DNA of 64,000 bases from Mesodorylaimus sp. YZB2_4 (lineage: Eukaryota > Nematoda > Enoplea > Dorylaimida > Dorylaimidae), in contig JASANH010000420.1 of NCBI GenBank assembly GCA_030248295.1, positions 1 to 64,000 on the forward strand. Reading direction: 5' to 3'. Numbering within the stretch: position 1 is the stretch's first letter; the number at the start of each line of letters is the position of its first letter. Of this stretch, positions 44,230 through 61,063 are shown in pieces. The translations under genes and the position numbers were made by a program. Below the pieces are notes generated by a model, which saw nothing but the letters and a program-made list of their open reading frames with translations, was not told the DNA's origin and did no database searches.

Positions 44230-47200
44230 ATGTGGTTCGAGGCGAGGAAGCAAGAACGAAAGATTAGATCGGCTATGGTCGATCATAAAAGACGACAAGA
44301 GCGTCGACGTAATTTTTATGAACGAATTGTATGTGCTTGGAGTTGGACTGGAATATTTGGAGAGTATGGATGAATGCGTTGCTCCATTTTAGCGTAAGGA
44401 TCCGACTGAATTTATGCAAGTTCATGGACGTCAGTGCAAGATATACGTGGATCCATCGATCGCTCAGGCGGCTGAAAGTGCAGCCATATTGTAAATTATC
44501 GATTTTGTTGACTTGTTGGATTGTATTAGGTGGTTTTTCTTGTGTAGGCGTTCATGGCAAGGTGACCCGCAGGTATTGATCGATCGGTTCGATGCTCGAT
44601 CACATCTGGATACGATTGTAGAATATAAATCGGAGGATGGTGCAAGGTAAGGTTCGATCCTCGCCAAGGGTTTCATTCCAGTTTTTCATTGTGTCTTTGG
44701 TAATTCTGAGCCCCTTTTAATTCATAATTTTTTGTGCCTGTAATGCGGGGTTTTTTAGCGAAGCGACAGCAGCAAGTTCGACAGAGCGACGTCAGGAAAG
44801 AAGGGCCAATTATGAGCGTTATCGTATTTTAGTGCTTAACGATTTTGAGAAAGGTAAATTCCTTCACTTTTGAAGGTGAATTATCGAATCTTGTTTTGTA
44901 GTCACGGAAGACAAGTATTTGAAACAGATCCATATTAACGAGTATTTCGGAGGGTTGCCTCCTCAGCACGATGATAAAAAGAAGTGAGTCATTTTTTAAT
45001 GAATTGTATGAGGTTCGCTGGGAGTCACTCAACTCATGAGGATGAGTGTGCTGTAGGTTTTAAGACATTGACAGAGGAGCCTTGCAGGCAACCCTGCACA
45101 TGGGTTGGACGCAGAGGCTGGCCGTGTGTAACAAGCGTAGAAAGGCGGTTGGAATTAACTAACCTAAGTCCATAAACAAAGAAGGGCCAACTCAGGGCTC
45201 AAGGCTGGAAAGGGACTGAAACATCAAACGTATGGGTGCGATGCTTTCCTGCTGGGGTTCGGAAATATTGACCCGCGGGTGTCGCACGAGTCGCTGCACG
45301 ATGGCATCGTGTGCGGTACTGCAGAGAGAGTCTGCGTTCTTATGGTTCTGTGTGCAGTGCCCAAGCGGATCGTCACCCGTCAAGGGGATGTATCAGCCTC
45401 ACAATCAGACTGGGAAGACTGCTGGAGTTCTGGCCTGTGCAGATATTTCGTCCAGTATTTTGAACCCGGACATATCCCTCAACGATTCGTGGTCGATTCA
45501 CCTAACACACCAGGGTCGAGACCTGCATTTGGTGTAGGGTGTAATAGGCCCGCCCACCAAGTCTGCAGAGCAGGTCTACATAGGTCCTGGCGGCCGCGGT
45601 GGTGCAGTTGTTCGGCATTTGTCTTCCCATCTTGCTTGCTACTGGTCGCGGGTTCGATCCCTGGTGATGGAGGTCTGTTTGCGAGCATCGCTAGCCTTGC
45701 TTGCAGGGCCGTGGGTGGCTCACTCGGTACCGTCGAGGTGAGGTAGTCCAAGTGGAGAGACGGAAGCCAAACAAGGAGACAGTCTCGACTGCCAAACACC
45801 AGGGAGGGTCACAGCCCGCCTGCCATCGTTCGAGGAAGTCGGAGTCCTGTCCAGGATGCCCTCACGTGGCGGTGCTCCTAGTGGAGATGCTGCTATTACA
45901 GCTGGTCACCTCACGGCCTCGCTTAGCAAAAAGGGTTGGAAGTCCCTTGGAAACGCGTGGTGGCCCAACCCACAAAAAATTTAAAAAGGTCCGGGCCTAT
46001 TTCTTGAAACATCGAAGGGTTGTGTGCTAGGCTCCCCTGCTAATGTGTTAACAGACAATTGACCACGGTTAGACTCAATTTTACGCTTGTCCTACATCGA
46101 TTCAAATCTTATAAATGATTCGGATTCTCGTTTGAAACACCTCCTTGCCAGCATCGACCCATCCGACCCTGGGCCTGGATCCCGATCCCGATCCGATCCG
46201 ACCGATGCTATTCATAGAATACAAGATTGGTGTGGATGACGTCTTTGGCACTCAGGCCTCACCAACCTGCCCTGTTTCTTCGCTGTAACTCTTTTCTATC
46301 AGACCCCTCCAAAGACAGGCAAGAGCTAACAGCGCCTGAAGTGGGATTAAATGCTGATTTGAGAGGAAAAAATTGGACTTTCTGATCATAGTATGCAGCT
46401 CTTTATCGTTTTCTAGCTGATGAAGCGAGAAAAATTTTAGTTGCCGATCCGGCCGATCCAGTAGTTGGATCGGATCTGGAACCGACCCACCCCCTGGACC
46501 GGCGGATCGCTTTGACCGGATCGGTGGATCGGTCGATGCTGGCCTCCTCGTCGTTATAGGACTCTCATCCTTAGGCAGTGGTGATTGAACTGTGACTGCT
46601 TCCATTTTCTGCTTTTAGAAAACCCCAGGAGCAAAAGGCTGCAATCGCCTACACGTACGAAGATAGTACCGGTCCTACGGCGTCTCATTCCAAGGACACG
46701 AAAGAAGACGAGGTCGAGGATGACATTGACGAAGAAGAGTTAGCTGAAGAATTATTACAGGCGACAGGTGAGTATTGTGATTTTTTAAGTTGAATGATTC
46801 TTTAAATGATTAATTTCTGATGGTTTAGAACGTCGCATCGATGTCACAACTTTGTCAAAAGACCAGTGGAAGGAACTGAATATACTATCTGCCAATTACT
46901 CGATCGCGCCTGGAGATTTTACCAAGTATGGGGTTTGGTTTGAGGGCATTCTCTTCTCGTAGATTAGATTGTGCGTTGGTGGTGTGCTGTTGAGGATGGG
47001 CAATATTTGGGAACATGTGAGGCAAGGCTTGATTTCCAGTCGGCTGGCAATCAAGCCTTGCCTCACGCGTAGGGATTTACGATGGAGGACTGCCTGCACC
47101 CCTCAGGGCTCGATAAAATCAGGGCCTGGAGGCTGTCACAGACGGTGCCTACTGTGGGTTGACGCCACCATATCGGGGTTGAGACAGACACTTCCTCTTG

Positions 47201-50184
47201 TCCTGAATCAGTCCAGTATGTGGCAGGGTTTTTCCAGCCCGCGGGAAAGAGACCCAAAAGTTGATCTTTAAAGAGCTACTATAGGATGGGGAAATGTGTT
47301 CATGTAACCTGGTGCAAATGGGTTCCTCGTTTCGTTTTTAGATTAATGTGGGAAGACCACGATGAAGAAGAGTATTTACAACAGCTGAAAGAACTAGAAC
47401 AGGAGAAAGCTAATTTGTCAGTAAGTACAGTATCTGAAACAATTCATTCTAAATTAGATGGTACTATTATGGTCTTTCAGGGAAAGCAGTCCAGGCGAGA
47501 GCGGAAATTGCTCAAAGAGATTCATGCGAGAGCTCGGGGTCGATACGAAGGCGCTACAGGGTATGTTCAATCGTTTATAAAATTTTAAATGTCAAGGCTG
47601 GATAATTTTCAGGCTCTTTGGCTTGATCCAACCTTTACGCGATCGGGCACGTTCCACATCCGCGCACGGGTCAAACAGCGATGATAGTTCGGGGAGTGAA
47701 AGCGAATCTGGCAATTCGTCGCCTGAAAATGGAATCCGATTAGGATCAGAGAAGGTGGAATACGTAACCAGTTTTGGTGGCGATGATGACAAGCCAGTAA
47801 TCAAGCCAGAACCGAAGGCCACAATGAAGAGAAAGAGAAGTACGTCTTCGTCGGCGTCTTCGGTGGTTTCGAGAAAAAGGAGTCAAACGGAATCATCATA
47901 GTCAGTAAATAGTTTTTATTTTTGGAAATCCTGTCGTAAGTTTTTGGGGTCACGGAAGCTGTGATAGGAATGGTGCTAGTAGGTTTAGTATTAGGGAAAA
48001 ATGGGTGCCTTGGATTATCTTATAATAATTCCAAATATTTGGATTGAAAATGGATAGATTTATGATAATTGCGAGTTTTTTGGTTTTAGCCGCGATTCGA
48101 AACGGGATTATCGACGAAGTCATTCGCGGAGTCGCGAGCGGCGTTATCGAGACACAAGGAACGACAGGCGTTCGCCGTCTCCTTACCATAGAAGATCACG
48201 TCGATCGCCCGAGGATAATCGTCGTCGGCGTCGATCCTCGTCATCGTCGTCATCAAACGAGAGTCAACATCGGAAAACTTCAAGAAATTCTACGTCATCC
48301 ACGCTTAATTCGAGACCATCTGCAATCGATCGTAGATCGGTCAGTCGAGGGAACAGTCAAGAGAAGGACGTTAGTGGACGAAGCAGTGATTCGGAGAGCG
48401 AATTGTCAATGATGAGCGTACGATCGAGTATGAGCGAATCGGAACAGGAGAGGAGGCAAATTGAGAATACGAAACGACGATTGAAGAATACGAAGCGCAA
48501 AGTCAGGTAAAAAGTTGCTTGATTTTATGGATTTGATGTTGCTAGGGGAGACTGGAAGCGTTTGGTTTTTAGATCGAGTGCGCGACAGCAAAATATTCAT
48601 AAGGACCTGTCGAACGTGACGGGAGCGAAAGTCAGTAAGAATTTATCAAATTCTTTTCATTACTTAGATGATTTTTGAATTATTCCTGCAAACTAGTGCG
48701 AGATGACATGAGAGACCAGATGGTGCTATAAATCCTCACTTGGTTCTGGGATATTGGATTTTCCAATGGGTCCGATTTGGGGTTCTAAGTGAGCATTTAC
48801 GAATTGATACTGAAGTCAGGAGAACCGAAATTTCGTGGCCTTCTGCATAGTGTCGGTGACAATTTTTCTGCGTACAGTATTGTTGAAAAGGTCGGTCGGC
48901 ACCTTTTGCTAGTTTTTCTAACCAGCAGTAGGCATCCTAGTCAGGGACAGGAGTCCTGGGTGACAGGGTCTTGAACCGTATAGATACTCCATCTTTAGCC
49001 TTTGCTGGTCCTCATAGCAAAACCTTATGTGGACACTGGCTCTTTATCATGCCTTCGCACACCCACGCACCTTCTTCTTGTTCGTGTCTGGTGTGAATCG
49101 TAGGCCGGCCGTGCCATTGCCATCGCATGTGATTGAAATAACACGATTTTGTTTTCAGGCGAAAACGTTGACACTGCGAGAGCGATTGGCGTTGCAGACT
49201 CAGAAGGCTTTGAAAAAAACTGGTGAGTGCTAGATGCTTTAGAGGGGAGCTGAGGGATTCGGCTTTAGTTCAGTCTTGGAGTAGGTATCCTTGTTGTTGG
49301 TTAATTTCCACCAAGGCCCTGGAAAGTGGGAGAAGTGCTGCTGTGCCAGGAACATGGCTCGGAATGAACTTATCGTTTTGTGCCAAAAATTTTTATGGTA
49401 TGACATCAAATGTGACATGTGTTTGCGTGTTTCAGTGGCAAAGGACAAAGAGGAAGAGAGCAAACGTCGAGAAGAGCTGCTGCGTGAACAAATGGTAAGA
49501 ATTCAGTTGGGATGGTTTACTGGTGGCTAGTAGAAGCTATGGCCAGGTTCAAGTCTCGCTCACGATTTATGGTTTTTACTGTGTTCAAGCTTGAACTTTT
49601 CTGTGTTCTACAGTAATCTATTTTACAGGAACGCGAGGAGGAAATGCGCGAAATGACGAATTTGATAAGGCAGAAGTAAGACAGGGACCTATCCTCTAAT
49701 TTGTGAATCATGAATTCTTGCTCTTTAGGGAACGAGAGAAGCGTGATCGAGAAGTGGAGGAGGAGGCAAAGGCTGTGGCTGAAAGACTGAACAGACGGGA
49801 AAGGAGTGGGAGTAAGAAGCGATCGAGAAGTTCTTCTTCGAGCAGTGATGGAGGACGATGGAGGAAACGTCGAAGCACAAGTCGTCATGGACATGGTCGA
49901 CGATCGCGGTCGAGGTCGGGCTCTCGATCAAAGCGCAGAAAGTCGCCAGAGAGGGACAGGTAGGGTCTTGGGTGGGTGTTTATTTTTGAGGCGTCTCTTT
50001 AGAAGATTGACAACAGTTGTGACTGTTGCCCTTTTTTAGGAGTCGTAGGCGAAGCGGTGACAGGAGTCGTCACGATGATAGACACAGACGTAGCAGGCAT
50101 CGAAGTCGAAGTCGCGATCGTGATCGAAGAAGCGGCGGGCAGACGACCGCCGTCATTGCCGCGAAGAAGTTGGTGGACTATTGA
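44230..50184 (+). CDS. CLASRP: CLASRP (SFRS16/SWAP2-type SR-rich splicing protein), 17 exons
   Basis: Exons: 44230-44328, 44393-44490, 44548-44646, 44759-44853, 44902-44983, 46619-46767, 46829-46925, 47342-47420, 47481-47560, 47613-47900, 48090-48506, 48573-48630, 49159-49222, 49436-49494, 49629-49675, 49729-49959, 50040-50184; about 728 aa. The N-terminal SWAP-like region matches human CLASRP: MWFEARKQERK, QVHGRQCKIYVDP, SWQGDPQVLIDRFDARSHLD, NYERYR, and AIAYTYEDST. EYVTSFGG follows, then RS-rich stretches and the conserved TLRERLALQTQKALKK helix, with a further RS tail. CLASRP is a nuclear splicing regulator that binds CLK4 kinase. Two introns use a GTCAGT donor. The 1.6-kb intron 5 holds a SINE and a TIR element. 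GTATTTAG ends 10 nt before the ATG. Confidence 0.94.
45589..45987 (+). mobile_element. tRNA-derived SINE, family A, copy in CLASRP intron 5
   Basis: The head GGCGGCCGCGGTGGTGCAG, box B GCGGGTTCGATCCCTGG and body blocks GTCCTGTCCAGGATGCCCTC, GGTCACCTCACGGCC and GGTTGGAAGTCCCTTGG match 14170-14637 in order. It ends in an A-rich stretch. It has the same orientation as the host gene. Confidence 0.8.
46146..46543. mobile_element. TIR element E, complete non-autonomous DNA transposon-like copy
   Basis: The left end GCCAGCATCGACCCATCC is the inverted copy of the right end GGTGGATCGGTCGATGCTGGC, apart from small differences. CTCCT flanks both sides (46141-46145 and 46544-46548), consistent with a 5-bp target duplication. 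Inside are GATCC-rich blocks near both ends and a unique 250-bp centre without an ORF. A decayed copy lies at 34520-34877. It sits in CLASRP intron 5, 150 nt after a SINE. Confidence 0.75.
47016..47065. repeat. Perfect 18-bp hairpin in CLASRP intron 7
   Basis: GTGAGGCAAGGCTTGATT at 47016-47033 is followed after 14 nt by its exact reverse complement at 47048-47065. There is no mismatch in the stem. It could be a tiny foldback repeat or an RNA hairpin. Nothing in the CLASRP coding model uses it. Confidence 0.7.
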
Positions 50185-51410
50185 CGTAGGTTATTTGATG
50201 GACGTGTGAATGGGCGACGTGTTTATGGACTAATTGTTCAGTTTCTGTGGTTTATGGCGATTCTATCCAAGTATGGTACAGTATTGTACATGATCCAGCC
50301 ATTGTGACCGGGAGCACAGTAAGAATGTGAACGATGTGGAGTAAACTTGCCGAGAGACGGGCTGATGTTACGGATGTTCGTGAATGAACTGGGCCACATA
50401 AAAACTTGCCGGGATGATGTAACGAGTATAGTACACACCAAAGGCCTTCGTCCTTGAACTTTCGAGTGTTGAAGTCAGCAAACTTTGAACAGCACACCTT
50501 TGGACTTTGTTTAGAAGAGGCCTAGTAGTAAGTCGGTGAAGATGGATAGCCGTGTTTGGGCATAGTCTCCATATTCAGTCTCATTCACACAACCCAGGCC
50601 TATTGTCTCGGAATGTGGTGGAGGTTTTTTCTAATCCACTATCAAACTTGTCTTCGAGTCAGCACCTTGCATCAGGCAATTACTCTAGGCATCGATGTTC
50701 ATGTGAGAGGTTTAGGCACTGTCGACGTATCCCGGGAGATGAATGATTGATTGATAAGGAGAGCGTGCATACGCGTTTGGAGAGAGGCGGTTAGGATGCC
50801 CGCAGGAAGGAGGGTGCCGTTTTTGGGATCACCCATTCACGCAATCATATTCGATGCACGAGCACGTGAAAGGCAGTCGAGTAGAAAAGCCGAGTGCCAC
50901 TCTTATTTTACTCATCGAATTACATACGCTTGGTCAAAAATCTTGAATTTAGAGGAAAACATGGGAGGCGTTTCACGAGACCCAATGAATCGGCCTGGAC
51001 CAATCAGCCACTCGCTCCCCGCCCGCCGCCTGCGTCTGGCCAACGTGTGCTGTGGTGGTCGGGACAAAGTGTTCGCGTGAGAGAGTTTCGAAAAAACCGG
51101 CCGTTTTGCTGGTATTTGTCGCGGTGCACACGCTCGTTTCCACTTATTGCCTTATCGATAACCCGAACACTGGTCTCATTCAACCCATTTCAGGATGCCA
51201 CTTTCGTCAATTCTCATCAAATAAAACGTCAACGTCCTTCATCCGCAAAATCGTCGTTCGCCTGCTCCTGCATCTTTTGATCTTGGGTTTGAGTGCGACG
51301 AAAAACAAAACGAGTCGAATCGTTCGCAGAGCCGGAACAGCCAGTGAAAAAGAAGACGGCGCCGATTCGTCTATTAGGCCGAAAGGAATATTACCTGGGC
51401 ATCAGCCTCG
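50185..51410. promoter_or_regulatory. Intergenic, upstream region of the KLF gene
   Basis: About 1.2 kb between the CLASRP stop and the first in-frame ATG of the KLF gene. Open frames at 50751-51080 and 50894-51280 lack family similarity, and the KLF frame has an in-frame stop just before 51411. It should contain the KLF promoter and 5' leader; no core promoter motif can be assigned with confidence. Confidence 0.4.
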
Positions 51411-58180
<6,770 letters not shown>

Positions 58181-61063
58181 GTTTGCTCATGAGCCAGTAT
58201 TGGAATTCTTGGTCGTATCTTGAAGATGCTTGTTGTTTCTTGTACTCACAATTTTCATGTGAGCGATCACAAGAGTTGGGTTAGTCCATTTTGGTCGGTC
58301 ACGTGCGACGTGTGCTTTTTATCAGTTCATACATGTTAGAATTAGTGTCTGCTGTGGCCATACGTAAGCTAGGATTCAGTCACAAGTGAAGCGGGCGGAA
58401 TGAGTGTATCTCAAGGAGGTTTATTCGTTTTTGTTTCAGATTTCGTTACTTCTTTTTCTGGCAGCTGCGTGGTTTTTGCTTTGTTCAAAATAGTTTGATT
58501 TTATGAAAGCAGTATGTATATACAATATGCTGGCATCGTTTCGAGGCAAGATATTTGTCGAGATAGTTTTATTGTCGTCAACTTTTCTTGAACTTCTTCT
58601 GATGCGTACAGGCACGGCGTTTGTGCATTTGAGTAAGTACGTGTATTGCATGTGCCAGAAATTGATTCTATCGCACGAGAGCATACTGTAGTCAAATAGG
58701 CACCATCATCTTTTGGCATATTTTTGTGCACGAATTTTTGTCACGTGCGGTGCTTTTGAATTTGGTTACATTTACATCTTTGTTAATCGTAGTTTTTTTG
58801 TGTGTTGGAGGAGTAAATGTGTTGGAAGTTCGAGTTTTACTACGTCTGCTGACTCGAGGGTAAAAGGGCACAACACGAAATGAGAGTCATATGGCATACT
58901 TTATGCATAGCCGAGCACTATACCGCGCCAAGCTCAAGGGCCCAAGGGATATTTGACAATCATTTTGTACCGAGGCGGGAGTCGAACCCACCCCTGTATA
59001 AGTGCGCACCCAAGCGTGAGAGGCAAACGCCCGCCGCGAGACTGGGCTGAGATCTAGGACTTCTGATGACCGATGTATGTACTGAAGCTCGAACCGACGA
59101 GTGTTACGGGAAGAAGACTGACGATGAGAATAGGCTAGGAATATAAACTAGCTAGGCTAGGCAGACCTGCCAACACTGCCACGCAATCAGGGCACCAGCT
59201 GGAACGAAAAGGAGAGGGAACCTTTTACTCACCTCATATTGGGGCGGGGCGGGCTGGGGCAACTCTCGACTGACCAACGCAATGCACTCACACTCACAGA
59301 AAGCAGGTTAGGGCCAATACAAATCGAGAACCAGTCAGGATTAGTCAAATAATATGTTCACAGGTTGGAGGCCAAGGGCCAAGGGTTCCATGTTCGAAAC
59401 CCACCTCCTCCGCGTGAGTTGAAAAACTGAACCTGGGTTGCAACACCAGCCGCCAATGTCTGGCAGCACTTGGTGAGATTCAAAAAAAGTGAGCAAATAG
59501 GGATCACTTGAGGCTGGGTGTTCGATTCGCGGCCCGCTAAACGTATGATGTCGCATGGTCAAGACCTTGACCCTTGAGTGCGCAAAGTTGCGTTTGGTGA
59601 TGTGGTAAAACATTATTAGGGCAAAAGGAGCTTCAGCCAAAACCAGTTCGCGACTGCGCCTATCCTCTTTTTCTTGAATGATATCCTGCGCTCGACGGGT
59701 TCTGGACTGAAGATGAAAAAATGTTAACATGTGTTAGTATGACAGGGACATATACAGTATGTCGTAAGCCCAAGCTTCTCCTGGCGACGACAGCGAGTCG
59801 TGCACACCAGCCGCCGCTGTCCCTAACAGTTCGAAAGATTAAAAAGCAACTACGCTTATAAGCAGCAAACACTTAGGCTGAAGCTTACACAGCCTCGGCT
59901 GCCTTGACCCCTGGTTAGAGCGCCTCAATAGGGACTCGGAGAATTGTACATTTGAGAGTCCGCTGACACCACTATGGCCTTTGACATAGTCAAGAGGTGA
60001 TCGATGTAGACCAGAGGTCGTCGTAGTCAAAATGGCGTCTAAGAACGGAGAAAACCTTCAATTTTGCCACAACTTTTCGTTAGTGGAGCAACGTTATCGA
60101 AAGATTGGCTCCTGTGCTTTGCAACCTCGTCGCATAGGGCTCGAGTCTCGTGCTTGATGGTTTAAGGGTGGAAGGACCAGCGCCGAAATCATGGAGTGTT
60201 TTCAAACAGAAGTGACGCTGGCCCATAAGTCAGTCACCTTCAGCTCCTGTTAGTCTTGGAATGGGAAGAGAGGCGGTGTGAGCAGTTTGTGTGAGACCAT
60301 GTGGGAGAGGATCCTGTCATATCTGTCATCGTTATAATCTCAAAAACCCCTTTCAAATTAGAAGTTTTTGGCTAAAAACTGATTGCAAATTTTGATGCCG
60401 AATTTGGCATTGAAGCACAGAGCTCAAGGCCGAGGCCTTCAGATTTGACAGCACACGCCCCGAGCCTGGCGTGCCGCTGTCTCGTATACCTGTACCCCAC
60501 TTAAATTAGAACGGAGTGCTCTAGCCACAGCTTCAAAGTCTAGGAGGATTAGAGCAGATGACTTGGCGTAATTTGTGTTGTACGACTGGTACAGCAATGA
60601 AATCTTTTCATTGTTCATGAACAGCTAGAACCCCTGTACTGACCAAAACATTATTGTGAAGCTCGGCTGCACACACACACTTGTACAGAATGCAGGTGCG
60701 TACGGTACGCGAATATGCAAAACGTAGGAAGTATCATCGCATCATACGCATTTTGGCACAGTGTGGGTGCATAACTAAATAGGTTGTGGTATGCTCGCAC
60801 AAGAAACAACAGTATACCTGATGCATCTGTAGCCCTTTACATACATCCTGATTGGCCCACACACACAACACTAACATTTGCAAAATAATGCAGACACATG
60901 TTTCCAACTTCGTTCCTTGCATCTGGCTCTTGCCGACCTCCGCCAGCATTAGCGCTTTATATGGTGTAGGAAATACAGGCACGTTGCCTACAGAATACCC
61001 TTGGTGCTGTACGACTTTTGGAATCATTGCTTGTATTCAGTCAGACTACGGATTGCGAGCAGA
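58181..61063. other. Intergenic, repeat-bearing
   Basis: 2.9 kb without a supported gene. 58975-59040 is a minus-strand tRNA-like head (GGGTGGGTTCGACTCCCGC read on that strand, with GCCTCTCACGC), related to SINE family C. 59515-59615 is a family C tail copy, listed separately. The segment 60660-61000 gives several short open frames on both strands that match nothing. ATTCAG ends at 61040, 23 nt before the next gene's ATG. Confidence 0.5.
59515..59615 (+). repeat. SINE family C, partial copy
   Basis: TGTTCGATTCGCGGCCCGC (box B) followed by CCTTGAGTGCGCAAAG and GTTTGGTGATGTGGTAAAAC matches 14700-14795. The 5' head is incomplete. Confidence 0.65.

Noticed and set aside
60734-61027. Overlapping open frames on both strands before the Ig-like gene
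   Set aside because: Short, mostly with non-ATG starts, no splice context and no recognisable motif; likely chance.
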